From Dryocosmus kuriphilus (taxonomy: Eukaryota; Arthropoda; Insecta; Hymenoptera; Cynipidae), in assembly GCA_038277395.1 (NCBI GenBank), contig CM076193.1, positions 176,368,711 to 176,432,710 of the forward strand: a DNA stretch of 64,000 bases, in the 5' to 3' direction. The translations under genes were made by a program, and so were the position numbers. Position 1 is the first letter of the stretch. Each line of letters starts with the position of its first letter. The notes beneath the pieces were generated by a model, which ran no database searches, was not told the origin of the DNA, and was given only the letters and a program-made list of their open reading frames with translations. Below are positions 44,991-57,505 of the stretch, in pieces.

Positions 44991-45950
44991 ACTACTGTAC
45001 TCGTCCACACACAAAATGACATTTTTCAAACGAATGTTCTCTTTATTGCAACGTTCACTTTGTATGTATTCATTTAGCTTGAGGAGCTGAGTTTATTCTG
45101 GGAAATTAGTTTGTCCGTTTTGAAAAATTCGTCGATGATGTGAACCCAGGTATTAAGCTCATATAGCCACCCATTTTTTACTGCAGGATATATTAAGAGC
45201 AAGTTTGGTTAAGATGAGATTACTTGCTGTCCTACGTGTAGGCTCTCTTCTTTCATGTAAACTCTTTTTCTTCTATTGCTTGAAGAAGAAGTATTATCAC
45301 CATCATTTCCGATAGGTTGTTTGATGCTAATATTTCCGGTGCCCGATCCTCAAGGCTTCACCTTATTTTGAAACATTTTACATGCTTCTTTAAATAAACG
45401 GATAGACTATTATACAGCTAGTCATAGATTTAGCTTATGTCTAAAAAAGGAACTGATCTAGGATGATGTTAAAACGTGTTTTAACTCGCTTCATATAGTG
45501 TTCTTGCATAGTGGTAGGTTATTAAATAGATAGTTAGGGACATTCTTAGTAGTGAGGCTATTTTCTGAATGGTTTGGGACACCAGCTGCTACGGTAGGTG
45601 AAGGGATGGAAAATAAAACTGGTTAATTCCCTATAAAAAGTTTGGCTGACCAGTCATCTCTACAACCGGAATATCAGTTTCTTGCGTGTTGAGTAATCCA
45701 TTGCGTTCGTGTTGTGCAACCGAAATTCAAGTTCGGACTTACGTTCTTTGAGAACCTTTAATCTCAAACCTTCCCGCTACCTAAACAACAAACTGAGATT
45801 TTGCTACTACTCGAGCATCAAATATCACTCGTACATTAAGTATTATTGAAATACCAACATTTCTGGATCATGACTTCAATAATCACGAACGGCCGAAGGG
45901 TTGTTAATATCGTTCAGCCTCTTAAGCCGACCTAAGCTTTCGATCAACTG
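44991..45950. other. Intergenic, nothing recognised
   Basis: No long frame or repeat end was seen. The boundary with the BEL/Pao element is not sharp and may lie within this stretch. Confidence 0.45.
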
Positions 45951-46009
45951 ATTTACCAGTGAGTTTATTTAGAACACTTATTAATTTTCATCTTTTGGGC
46001 CATACTTCT

Positions 46010-46200
46010 GTTCAGTATTCTTTTTATATTGGAAACCTTTATAGCTGCAAACCTGCATTGCATTAAGCGTCGAAATTGCGCTCTGAGTAGTAGAAAAGTT
46101 GCGAGCGTGCTACGTACTAGATTTTATGACTGGCTTTGTTTCAATCTATCGTTTCTTATTAATCCTAAATATATTCCAAGTTTCCTCTACGTAAAATGTT
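46010..46200 (+). repeat. Left LTR remnant of the BEL/Pao element
   Basis: Aligns with 53450-53640: TTTTTATATTG, GCGTCGAAATTGCGC, AGTAGT.GA.TTGC.AGCGTG, AGATTTTATGAC.GGCTTTGTTTCAAT and TTTCTTATTAATC. Many differences, so the element is old. Outer ends are not determined. Confidence 0.62.
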
Positions 46201-46811
46201 TAATTTCAAACCCATCGCAAACCTCAACATTCAAAATGGTCCATCGGTCCGGATAGTGCAGCGAATTTTCAAATACATTGCAGAAAATTTCGGGCAAAGT
46301 TGTGCGCCGAAACATGAACGTCTTGAATCGCGACTCGCACTCATACACGTGCAAAAAATTGAATCGTCCTGAAAGGACGCAGATTATATGAATTTAGCGT
46401 TCTACTGGAATAAATTTATCGAAAGTTCATTGAGACTTTGAACTGCATAATTGTGACATTAGCGAAGCATCATTTAAATCAGATTGACATTGCGAGGACT
46501 CGCTTTGTAGAAATTCATCAAACAAGGATAAATTTATAATTATAAAGTCGGTGAGATCGTCGGCGAACGCGATTACTCTCCGCTTACACATATACACACA
46601 TGGATATGGTTTTGTGCAGTGTGAAGCGACCAAGCAGAGGCCCTTTTGAATAATTTGAATAGAAGGGACACAATATCATCAAAATAGTTCAAGATAACTT
46701 ACTTTCCAAGATCGTCTCTCCTCTCCTATCAAAATGAGTCAAAATTTAATTAAACTTAGAAGGCGAAAGGGTCAAATGATAAGTCAGGTCTAAAGATTTA
46801 TTGAATTTATA

Positions 46812-48014
46812 CGAGGGCGGTCCGATAAGTACCTAGCCTCACCGCCCGATAGCGCCTCTACCGCAAGAGAAATTTACTATCGTGTTGTACATTCTCGTAG
46901 ACGGCTACTGTCAACTTTTCAGCCGAAGCGGACTCGCAGATTTGTTTGACCGGATGTGGAAGCTGTCATTTCTTCGGATTTTAGAAAAATGGAAAAAGGG
47001 CAATATTGGTCGGTGATTGGATTCTTGTTTTTGGAAGGGAAATCGCGCAGCGAAATCAAAGAGCGCTAGGATGCTGTGTACAGTGAATCTTCTCCTTCGA
47101 TGGCGATCGTCAAAAATTGGTATAACGAGTTTCAACGTGGTCACACGTCGTTTTTTGATAAGCGACGCCCAGGTGCCCCAAAACGGCTACCACGGAGAAT
47201 AAGGTGAGTCATATCCTGCATGAAATTTTGGGCATGGGAAAGCTGTCGGCGCTATGGGTGCCGCGTTTGCTGACTCCGGAAAACAAGTGCAACCGTGAGA
47301 TCATTTCAGAGCAGCGTTTGACGCTGTTTAAGCGAAATTCGAAGAAGTTTCTGCGTCGTTTCGTGACCGTCGACGAAACGTGGATCCACTGGTACACACC
47401 AAAGACCAGGCAGCAGTCGAAACAGTGGATTTGTCCAGGCGGCTCTGCTCCGAAGAAGGCAAAGACGGTCCCATCGGCCGGAAAGGTAATGGCCACCGTT
47501 TTCTGGGATTCACAAGATGTGATCTACATCAACTACCTGGAGAAGAACAAAGCGATCACAGGGCTATACCATGACGAATTATTCGGCCGATTCGACGCCG
47601 AATTGCAGAAAAAAGGGCCCCATTTGGCAAAGAAAAAAGTGTTCTCCCACTATGAAAACGCACTGGCTCACACCTCCGCCGTCGCCACGGCCAAATTGGT
47701 CGAATTGGACTACGAACTGCTGCCCCATCCACCATATTCTCCAGATTTGGCCCCGTGCGACTTCTTTTTGTTTCCAAACTTCAAAAAGTCACTTGCCGGG
47801 CAGAAATTTGAGTCGAATATGGAGGTTGTCGCCGCCACGGTGGCCCAGTTTGCAGACCTCCAGAAAAGGTATTTTTCAGACGGGCTAAAGAAGTTGGAGC
47901 ATCGCTGGGTCAAGTGTATCGAGCTAAAAGGAGACCATATTGAGAAATAAATCGCCACTTTTCCAAAATATTCGTTTTTCTTCTGTAGACTAAGTACTTA
48001 TCGGACCGCCCTCG
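46812..48014 (+). mobile_element. mariner element 3, nested between LTR and gag of the BEL/Pao element
   Basis: Inverted ends CGAGGGCGGTCCGATAAGTA, matched at the right as the inverse, both flanked by TA. 1,203 bp. Nested in the older retrotransposon. Confidence 0.92.
46989..47950 (+). pseudogene. mariner transposase 3, partly deleted and with changed catalytic residue
   Basis: Starts MEKGQYWSVIGFLFLEGKSR and stops at TAG near 47068. Around 47190-47206 a stretch equivalent to about 35 codons of the second helix-turn-helix is missing. From 47204 the frame is open for 248 codons to TAA at 47948: ILHEILGMGKLSALWVPRLL, TVDETWIHWYTPKTRQQSKQ (first Asp), SHYENALAHTSAVATAKLVE (second Asp replaced by Glu), HPPYSPDLAPCDFFLFPNFK (third Asp). 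Non-functional. Confidence 0.88.
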
Positions 48015-48049
48015 TAAATGGTGATCAGAAAAAAGGTAAAATAGAAAGC

Positions 48050-51000
48050 CGGTTACAAACTTCAACGCTCTTGTGGGAAATTTTGGATAAAGTGCAAAAT
48101 GAGATAGAAGGCGTAGAGATCGTTGCATTCTAATGTAAGGAAGAAAAACAGAAACAAATAGAAATTTGGGACGAGCTACGTATTAGTTTCGAAGACCAGT
48201 ATCACAAAGCAATGGGCTTAGCTAAGGATAAACTGGAAGAACCCAATTCAGTTTTTCAAGCTTTTTCACCGGAGAACAACGAACAAAATGAAACGCCGCC
48301 AATTCCTCCAGGTATTTATAAACCAGTCATTTACAATTTTCTATTGTTAAATTTAGAGATATTTGATGGTAGTGACGACAAATGGCTATTGTTTGAAGAT
48401 ACGTTCAATGCTACTGTTCATGAAAATCAAGATGTATCACCGGTTATAAAATTACATTACTTGCGTGGTTCCTTAGAAAGCGACGCGTTCCAGCTAATAA
48501 GCGCAATTTCGACTTAAGCGGGTTTTGTTACGTACATAGCTTGGGATTTATTAAAAAGTCTTTATGATAACAAACGATTAATTATAAACACACATATGAA
48601 ACAGTTGATAGAACTTCCCTCAGTCTCTAAGGGAAATCATTCAACTTTAAGGTCGCTAATTGATCACATTCAAACACACACGCAAGCACTCAAAAACTTA
48701 GAACAGCCTGTACATCAATTGGGTACAATTGTAATTTATTTTATTACAAGCAATCTAGATATTGAGACCAGGATAGACTGGGAATCTCGTGTAAATACCA
48801 ACAACACTGAAACTATTTCAACGTTAGAACAATTAATAAAGTTCTTAACCACAAAGTGTCAAACTTTGGAGATAGTTGATAAACCGAGTTTTCATGAGTC
48901 AGATAAATCTTCTTTCACAAAAAGGGGTAAAATATTAGCTCTAGTTTCAGCTACTCAAACGCAGATGTGGTCTGCAATGGATCTCATTATATTTTTTATT
49001 GGAAAAATTTCCAAAAGGTGGATGTACCATCTCGAATCTCGCAAGTAAAGGAGCACAAATTATGCCTGAATTGTTTAGCAAAAGGGCATTTTAACAAAGA
49101 TTGCAGGTCTTCCTCTTGTAGGATCTGCAATAAACGGCACCATAGCTTTCTTTATTCAGAAAAACAGAATTCGTCGAGTGATAAAAAGAACTCTGAGTCA
49201 AAAGAAAGTAAGCAAGTCACTGCGATCTGTATGGACCAAAAATTATGTAATTCTATTAATGATTTTTCTCACAATTTAGAAAAAGAGAGTAGCATGTGCA
49301 TAACAGCATCAGCTGTTAATTATGACAATGGGATAGCAGCACCAGCTGTTAATTACAGTTCTCAGAATCAAAAGGCATCAATGAATACCGTTTTATCGAC
49401 AGCCTTAATTGACATTCATGATAGAGATGGAAATCTACACACATGCATAGCTCTTCTAGATACAGGTTCGTAACCTAATATGTTTTCAACAAATTTACCT
49501 AAAAAGCTTAAAATAACATGTGAAGAGGTAGAGTTGTCTGTTATTTCAGTAGCAGCTATGAAAGCTGGAGTCAGCAAATCAGCTACAGTGGAAATCAAAT
49601 CTAAATTAGACAATTTTGTGACAACTTTAGATTGTTTCGTTACACCACAAACAACCATAATGCTTCCACAAGTTCCCCTTGATAGACCTCAACTAAATAT
49701 TCCAAGAAATATAAGGTTTGCTGAACCCTTCTTTGATAAGACGGGTGACATCGAATTACTTCTAGGAGCAGAATTATTTTGAAAAGTCGTGAATGGAGGA
49801 CAAATCAATCTTGGAAACAATGAACCTGTATTACAGAAAAATAAATTTGGTTGGATTGTTGTTGGAGATTGGTTGGAAGATAGACTATCAAAGAAATAAT
49901 TCGTGTGCAATTTATTCACACTTGATCAACAATTAGAAAAATTTTTGCATCTAGAAGAGGTCGTCAAAGCACAAGTGACTTACAAGGATGAAGACTATTG
50001 CGAAGAGTATTTTTTAAAGACAGTTGATCGAGACAAAGATGGATGACTTATCGTGCGATTACCTCAAGATTCAAATATCTTATTGGTAGATACTCGAGTA
50101 GCTGCTCTAAGAAGACTTCAATCACTGTAACAGCAATTAGAGAAAAATCATTGAATAAAATCAGATTATCACGAATTCCTACAGGAATATGAAGATCTTG
50201 AGCATATGAGAGGCTTAGATTCTGAATGCATAACGAATAATAGTGAGACATATTACATACCTCATCACCCGATTGTTAGTAGATCTAGCTTAACAACGAA
50301 GTTGAGAGATGTATTTAATACATCAGCTAATACTGATAACGGGAGATCTTTAAACAAAAATTTTTTTTGGAGGTCCAAATTTACAAGATTTATTGAACAT
50401 GATTCTACTTTTCAGAGGTTCTCAGTTTGTTATGAATGCAGACATCACTGAAATGTACCGGCAGATACTAGTAGCACCACAAGTCCGATTATTGCAGCTA
50501 ATTTTATGGCGAGATAATCCGAATGAAGCAGTGAAAAACTTTTAGTCTTAACACAGTAACGTACGGGACTTCCCCATCGCCGTTTTTAACAATGAGATGC
50601 TTAAAAAGGTTAGAAGATGAAGATGGAAAGAACCTTCCTCTAGCAGCAAGAGTATTGTCAAACGATTTTTTCATGGATGATTTATTCACAGGATCTGATT
50701 CAGTAGAAGAAGCAATGGAACTTTGCACGCAATTATCACAATTACTATTACAGGGAGCATCTCCATTGCGCAAATGGAGAGCAAATGATTTGAGAATATT
50801 AGAAACTGTACCGAAGAAAAATTTTTCAGATGAGCTTTTAATCTTAGACAAGGACTGAAGACTTTGGGCTTATTATGGAATGTTAGGACTGATACACTTT
50901 CATTTCAAGTGAATTTAAATGACAACAGTTTAACAAAGCGAAAGATTCTTCCATGTATTGCAAAGATTTTTGATCCCTTAGCATTAATTGGAACAGTTCC

Positions 51001-53220
51001 AAATAATCGAAAATTAATAATTCAAAAATTATGGATTTCGAATATACAGTGGAATGATACCGTTCCTGATTCAACTAAAAGGCTCTCGAAGTCTAACTAC
51101 AATTATTTCATTTTAATTAATGACCTGAAAATTCACCGACGTATTGCGCCATGGGATATTTCTCGCAAAATTATTCTTCATGAGTTTAGTGATGCTTCCA
51201 GAAAAGCCTATGGAAGAAGTCTCTACACAGTGAGCACAAACAAAATTGGTGAAGATAATTCTACTTTAATTTGCTCTATATCAAGTGTTAGACCGTTGAA
51301 GTCATTTGACACTCCAACAGAAGAATTTTAAAAAAGACACTGCCAATAATTGAGCTCAATGCCGCATTATTGTTAATAAAACTGACCGAAACTGTTAAGA
51401 TAGTTTACTGAGATAAGATTAATTAAATACACTTACGGAGCGACTCTATTATCGTATTGTGCTGTATTGCAACTGCGTATATCAATTGGAAACTTATCAA
51501 TCAAATAGGGTGAAGAAAATTCAAGAATTGACCAAAAAATGAGGTCTGGCATTATGTTCCTACGCTAGAAAGCGCAACGGATCTACTATCAAGAGGCGTA
51601 CCCCCAGAAAAGCTACTCGATAGCGAGTTGCGGTGGAAGGGTCCAAAATGGCTCTTTACGCCTAATCCATGGCCTAAATCACCAATTCAAAGCAACAAAG
51701 ATATTCCAGAGCTGAAAAAGGCTTTTTCTCAATGTTAGAATACGTTGCTCCAAAAGTTGTTGGTAGTGTTTAGCATTATCCAATGAGTTATTGGATATTG
51801 TCACCAGTTCATAGACGTTTATGTGAACTAAAGATCATAACTGGACCTTTAAGTCCAGAAAAATTCGACGGAGCTGACTGCTCGATTGTGAGAATGGTTC
51901 AAAGGGAGTGTTTCCCATCTGAGCTGAAAAGTCTTAAATCCGGCCAGAGCATCGATAAGACCAGCAAATTGATTCAGTTGTCACCGTATCTCGATGAAAA
52001 GGGAATAATCAGAGTGGGTGGTAGGGTTCAAAGGGTAGAAGTACAATTGATCAAAGGCATCCCTTTGTACTTCCCTAAAGGCATCATGTCGTTAATTCTT
52101 AAACAAGAACATATTAGACTGATTCGCTGTGGACCAGAACAATTACTGTGTTGTTTCATACATCGATAGTGGCCCTTATCTGGAAGAAGAGAAGCGAGAA
52201 AAGTCACTCAAGGATGTGTGAATTTTATTAAATTTAAGCCTAAAACCCTGGATGTCAAGATGACGGATCTTCCGAAAAGTAAGCTCTCTTAGAATCTTCG
52301 ACCGTTTACGATAACTGGTGTTGATTACGCAGGACCAATCAAACTCAGAAAAAGCAGACGACGTGGCAGAGTACGCGAATCGAACGCATATGTGGCTCTT
52401 TTCATTTGTTAGGTGCTAAGGCGGTTCACCCTGAGCTTGTGTCGGATATGACGACTGAAGCCTTTTTAGCGGCTTTAACTCACTTCATTTCTCGAAGATG
52501 TATATGTACTGACATTCGCACAGACAACGCAATGAGCTTTGTAGGCGAGAACCGAGAACTTCGAGAAATGCACGAATTCGTGAAAACTCATGGAAAGGAA
52601 GTTTATGAAAATTTAGCTTAAAAAAAATCCGCTAGAAATCCATCCCACCAGGAGCTCCACATTTCGGAGGATTGTGGGAAGCCGCAGTCAAGTCGAAGAA
52701 AAAGTACTTTTATACCATTACAATGGGCTTAACAATGACTTTCGAGGAAGGCTATAGCTTGCATACACAAATCGAAGCTCTTTTAAACTCAAGAACCTTA
52801 TGTACAAATCCTTCAGCTCCTCATGACCTAATTGCTTTCACTCCATCCCATTTCCTAATCAGAGGCTCACTTACAGCACATGTTCAGTCTTCGCTACTTG
52901 ATACAATATACCTGATAATCATTTATCTCGCTGGCAGAATTTTATAAAGATCAAACAGTATTTTTAAAAGATGGAGTAGAGAGTATTTGCATCAGTTGCA
53001 GACCAGAGGAAAGTGGATTACTGCCGAGGCGAATATCGAAAGGCGACGCTTGTGCTCCTGAAGGAAGACAACCCGCTTCCCTCCAATGGCACATGGGCAG
53101 AGTTGAAGAAATTTATCCGGGCAGAGACGGCCTAGTTCGAGTTGTAACGGTTCGAACTTCTACTGGCACTACGAAAAGAGATGTAAAAAAGTTGTGTCCC
53201 CTACCTATTGACGATTAATC
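48050..53220 (+). mobile_element. BEL/Pao LTR retrotransposon coding region, heavily decayed
   Basis: Order is that of Pao: gag/DUF1759-like 48212-48890 (LNLEIFDGSDDKWLLFEDTF, HYLRGSLESDAFQLISAIST, then a stop), zinc knuckles 49040-49175 (CLNCLAKGHFNKDC, CRICNKRHH), aspartic protease with LLDTGS at about 49453 followed by TAA, RT 50200-50860 with FFMDDLFTGSDSVEEAMELC (the YVDD-type box as FMDD), RNase H near 51160-51330 (LHEFSDASRKAYG), and integrase 51780-53220 with GRVQRV, GVDYAGP near 52318, TDNAMSFVGENREL near 52516, GGLWEAAVK near 52670 and the Pao C-terminal MGRVEEIYPGRDGLVRVVTV at about 53092. Numerous stops and frameshifts. Plus strand, flanked by divergent LTR remnants. Confidence 0.88.
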
Positions 53221-53449
53221 CTAATGTACTATTTTCTATCTGTTTGTGAATCAGTATTTACCAATTTAGAAAAGTGTTATTTGAATGGTTTTTGATTCTA
53301 AACTCGAATTGAATTTTCTCGTTTATAGGATTATACTATCAGCTGTTCTAACTAATTATTTCAACCAATCATCACCACAACTTTTAGAATAATTACAATT
53401 GTTCAGTGAACTTTAATTCAGTTTTTACGAAAGTTTCACTTTCAGCTGG

Positions 53450-53640
53450 GCAGAATGTTTAGTTTTTTTTTTTATATTGAAATCCTTTAGAGCTACAAAG
53501 CTCTAACGGATTGCGCGTCGAAATTGCGCACTGGGTAGTAGTCGAGTTGCCAGCGTGTGACGTGCAAGATTTTATGACCAGCTTTGTTTCAATACATCAT
53601 TTCTTATTAATCTTAAATATATTCCCAGTTTTCTACACAT
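53450..53640 (+). repeat. Right LTR remnant of the BEL/Pao element
   Basis: Counterpart of 46010-46200, with GCGCGTCGAAATTGCGCACT and AAGATTTTATGACCAGCTTT. The gap of about 230 bp between the integrase stop and this block is non-coding. Confidence 0.62.
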
Positions 53641-53849
53641 CAAGCTCCAGAATTGGCAATCCGATAATTCGCAATCCGATCAGTCTTCATTCGTCTCATG
53701 ACTTCATTGCATCTACAATCACGCACACTAATTTACTGTACCTGCGCGCGCAATATTTAACAATATTAAAAAAAAATCATTTTAAATTTCACTTATAAGA
53801 AGAACTATATAGAATAGAGTAATAGAAAAAACATATTGCATGATTAGTA

Positions 53850-54610
53850 CCATACAGGGTCCATTTGATCAGTTTTTCAATTTTATTGAACCAACTCAAA
53901 TTATCCCGAACCATTAAGATGTATGTGTCTAACCTAACCCTAGAATTGTCTATTAAGCTAAGTAAATTAAATGGTAACATTTCTATCGACACAGAAAGAA
54001 CTGAAAATATACTTGATCCTCGCTTAATCAATTTGTCAGACAAGAAGATTCCTGATGCAGTTTCTGATTAAACTAGATTAGGTGATAAAGGTTCTTGCTT
54101 TAACACCAAAAAAGGAATACGACGCTCACGAAATTGTAAAGGATTTGGAAGTAAATTTAGATAATATTCCGCTGCACATAAGAGACGAAGTTAGACATAA
54201 TGTTTTATCATTGACATCCAATTATTTTAAAAAGTCTAAAAGAATATTTATCCTAGATAGAGAAATTTCAAAAACCATAAAAATCGCAAAAAATTCTTTC
54301 AAAATAACAATGACATTATAGCAGCTCGTGCTGACAAAGGCAATATTACAATCTTACTAAATAAATCCTTTGATTCGTGACAAAATGATTGAAAAGTTAG
54401 ATGATTCTGATACATATGAAAGAATTATCTCCAATAAGCTTTAAAAAATTCTAAGCTTGGCTTGAAAATGATTAAAGTTATGGTAAATTAATAGTTTCTT
54501 AGGAGACATTAATAAAAGAACTATTTTATACTCGTACAAGTCTGTTCAGCAAGAAAGAAATCGCGATCATTCGTAAACCATAAAAGATATTTAATTTCTC
54601 TTGTTTCAAA
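53850..54610 (+). mobile_element. Penelope-like element, N-terminal RT fragment
   Basis: Decayed frames in PLE order: 53865-54071 ending INLSDKKIPDAVSD (the LS..ltdaE block before the RT), 54082-54321 with LTPKKEYDAHEIVKDLEVNL and NIPLHIRDEVRHNVLSL, then from about 54330 a RADKGNITILLNKS motif (RT finger typical of PLE) and KLDDSDTYERIISNKL. It breaks off before the palm. The C-terminal PLE fragment at 3878 is a different insertion. Confidence 0.72.
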
Positions 54611-54639
54611 ATTGAAGGGCACTCAAAGCACTACGCAGA

Positions 54640-55620
54640 ACTTACTTAATACGTCGTCCAATCTCCATCGCTGTTCAAAATAGCCTGACACCTCCTAGGA
54701 ATGTTTCGACAAGGGATTCGGCATATTCAATGGGAAGTGAACTCCATATTTCTCTTATATGAAGAGAGAGCTCTTTCAGGATGAACGCCCGCTTCCCTGG
54801 AAGCTATCTCTTCATGACTGAGCAAACATTCTCAATGGGGTTGGCATCGGGAGAATGTGAAGGCCAATCAATTTTCTCGAAGCCATTTTCCAGTTTCCAC
54901 GAGGTGCGGAGATGACTGCGATGCTTAGGGTCGTTATCTGTTTGCGAAACCCAATCCTAAATTTTAGCTCCAAATACTTTCTTTACTGATCTCAAGAGAC
55001 CACGCTGATAAACTTGGAGCATCTTTTGCGCATTCAAATTCTCTGTAAAAAGCTCAAAGCAATTAAAATCACACTTAGAAAAGCATCCCGAAACATAAAC
55101 TTTTATGGGGTGTTTTACTGTTCGCTGGACGAAACGCGCATTAGTGGTAGACCAGGCAAGTTTTACGGGAGACCATCCCCTGAATAACCCTTCAGCAGGA
55201 AATGCACTATTTGACGAGTTACGTTCAATATCTTCGGCAGCCGAGGCCTTACGTTTAGTCATGTGGGTTTAAAAAAGCAGGAGTTTTTGTGTCGTCGTAC
55301 GGTACTGTATTCCAGCCTTGCCTAAACGATCTCGAATAGTGTTCATGATGAATTGTAGCCCCTTTTTAGCTAGTCTATTCTTAATTTGACGCAATGTGAG
55401 AGTGGGGATACGTATCAAAAGCTGGACGATGAACTTGTCCTCCTTTGGCGTCGTTCCTCGCGAACTGCCCCTTCCAGGCAAATCATCGACACCCTTTGCA
55501 TCTTTAAAACGTTGCACCCATTTGTGCACAAACATTGTCAACCTTTTTTTATTTTTCACACGCAGTTTTCTTCATTTTTGGGCCCAGCGGAAGTGAGCAC
55601 AAGAAGACAGCTTTAAACCT
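54640..55620 (-). pseudogene. Tc1-like transposase pseudogene
   Basis: 55559-55269 is the N-terminal helix-turn-helix region (MFVHKWVQRFKDAKGVDDLP, TLRQIKNRLAKKGLQF). 55262-54957 continues (WSPVKLAW, VKHPIKVYVSGCFSKCDFNC, the equivalent of SVMVWGCFS). 54957-54640, in other frames, reads TDNDPKHRSHL, IDWPSHSPDANPIENVWSVM, the second and third catalytic regions of Tc1. Inverted termini were not found. Confidence 0.75.
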
Positions 55621-55874
55621 TTTTGCGTACCCAGCAGAAATTTAGATTTACGTGTGCTCTCTACGACAGTTCGAACGATACTGAAACTAACGAATATTCA
55701 CTCCGTAGAGCTTTTAGTGATTTTTAGTTTTTAAAAGAGTGAAAATTAATATTTTGTATAGTCTGCTAATAATCGAGATTCCTTTTTTGTCGAACAGACT
55801 GTATACTAAAGTTGTGAATCCCGAACCCGAAAGGGCCATCCCAAAGCATGACGAAAATTCCTTAGAATATATTC

Positions 55875-56301
55875 ACATTTTGACTTTTATTTTCTGGAAG
55901 AATCGTTTCTATTTGTCCACATACATCATAATCGTATGCAACAATATGGAAAGATTTCCACGTGATAATATTCTGTATATTAAAATTTTTTTAACATACC
56001 TTGTAGAATTTATGTTAGTTTCCCGAAGCTTCAAAGGCGCCGTTTCAGTAAAAATGATATCAATTTTCAATTTAAACATCGGATTCCTCTAAATCGCGAA
56101 AAAGATTATGTAAATTGTGATAGGGTGACATAAGTTTGAACAAAGAATGGAACCAATGTTTTCTCCATGAAACTAACATATGAAGTTAGACTATCTCATA
56201 AATAAAATTGGCGACAGTTATCTATGCAGATAACGACTGTAGTATATATACGTCAGTCACTTCATTAACACGTTAGGCAGTTTTTCGTCTAATTGGCAAA
56301 A
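55875..56301 (+). promoter_or_regulatory. 5' flank and core promoter of copy E
   Basis: Upstream block shared with B, C and D; GATAACGACTGTAG directly before TATATATA at 56243-56250. The start region GGCAGTTTTT (56276-56285) fits the family initiator position, and the leader to the ATG at 56302 is about 23 nt. Of the five copies, this has the cleanest short TATA box. Confidence 0.68.
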
Positions 56302-56356
56302 ATGAGAGTTGTTTCTGCTGTGGTCTTGTACTTGGCGATTGCCTTTAATACTATAG
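56302..56356 (+). CDS. Secreted protein family, copy E, exon 1 (gene continues beyond window)
   Basis: Encodes MRVVSAVVLYLAIAFNTI and ends G|GTAATT in phase 1, as in all copies. The intron is homologous to that of copies A and D through 57505, then after a 2-kb insertion through 59492-60063, including MITE 2. At 60064 a LINE begins and a mariner follows to the window end. In copy D, exon 2 starts about 650 bp after MITE 2, so in E it would lie beyond the LINE and mariner, outside the window. Whether it is still there cannot be seen. Confidence is for exon 1, not for an intact gene. Confidence 0.7.
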
Positions 56357-57505
56357 GTAATTATGATGGTGCAATATATCTGTAATTTTAACTGCACCTT
56401 TAAGCTTTCCGCAAGTAACGATTTGTTCTATTTAATCCGCATTCTATCCCAATTGCTTTTTTTCACAACTTTATCTGAATTAATTAACCGAAATGAGTAG
56501 GAACGTAACCAGCATTTTTTCTAGAACAAAAAAATATGTTCTAGGGCTGTCTACAAACTTGAAAAGGTTCCAGTGAGCCATGTGTTGCACACTATTAAAG
56601 GCAGACTTCTGAAAATTCTTAAATTGATTCCTTGAAAATCGGCAGAAAGTTTCAATTTCTAAGGAACCGAGCAGGCCGCAAACACGGTGTTCAGCTCTCG
56701 CTATTAGAGTCTTTCCTTTCTTATAAAATGAATATTTCTGCCTATTTTCAGTGAACCGATCTACAAATTCCCAGAAATCTTACATGAAGATTAGGGAAGA
56801 AATGCCTCACTGAAAATTATTTCAACTCTGAAGTTCTCTCGATACATTTTGTCGACGAAACTAGAAAAACGTGGCAGCTGACCGGTCTTGAGTTGCAGTA
56901 CAATAATATTTTTAAGAAAGATAATACTCTGTATATGTACCACGTTTCAAAGGATCTAAATTATATTTGGCAAGAATATGACGATTTGTGTTGTAAAACA
57001 TTGATTTTAAGGTTAAATTTCTTCAAGATTCCCATTTTCAGTTTTAAATATAACAATAGCAAAAAGTGCATAAGAGAGAAGGTTTATTTTGTCATTCTCT
57101 ACAAGTTTATAAAAAAAAAAATTAATTTAGTAATTTGAAAATTTTTCAGTTAATTTAATTCGCCTTGGCAGAGATAAAGTTGGACCAGTAAAAACTTGAT
57201 TTGCTGGAATCTCGGTTGAAACATTGATTATACCTTATTATATTTTATTATGAAATATTTGTTCAATGACACAAGTGCTGTGACAGAGAACAGAAAATCA
57301 TTCGCCATAAATTTCTTTTCATACTGTGAATATATTTTTCTAATATAATGAAGCTTGTTGATAAAACCTTATCTCTGCCGAAGCTTCCATCGCGACTTAT
57401 CATGTATTTTAAGCATTGACTCTCAACTGGAAACAGAAGCAACAGTTCGATTACATTTTAATTACTCTATTACTGATTCTGACTGTTGAAAACTTATGTA
57501 CATAT

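Noticed and set aside
46427..46633. 68-codon minus frame between LTR remnant and mariner
   Set aside because: No similarity to anything recognised; position within the leader of an LTR element suggests chance.
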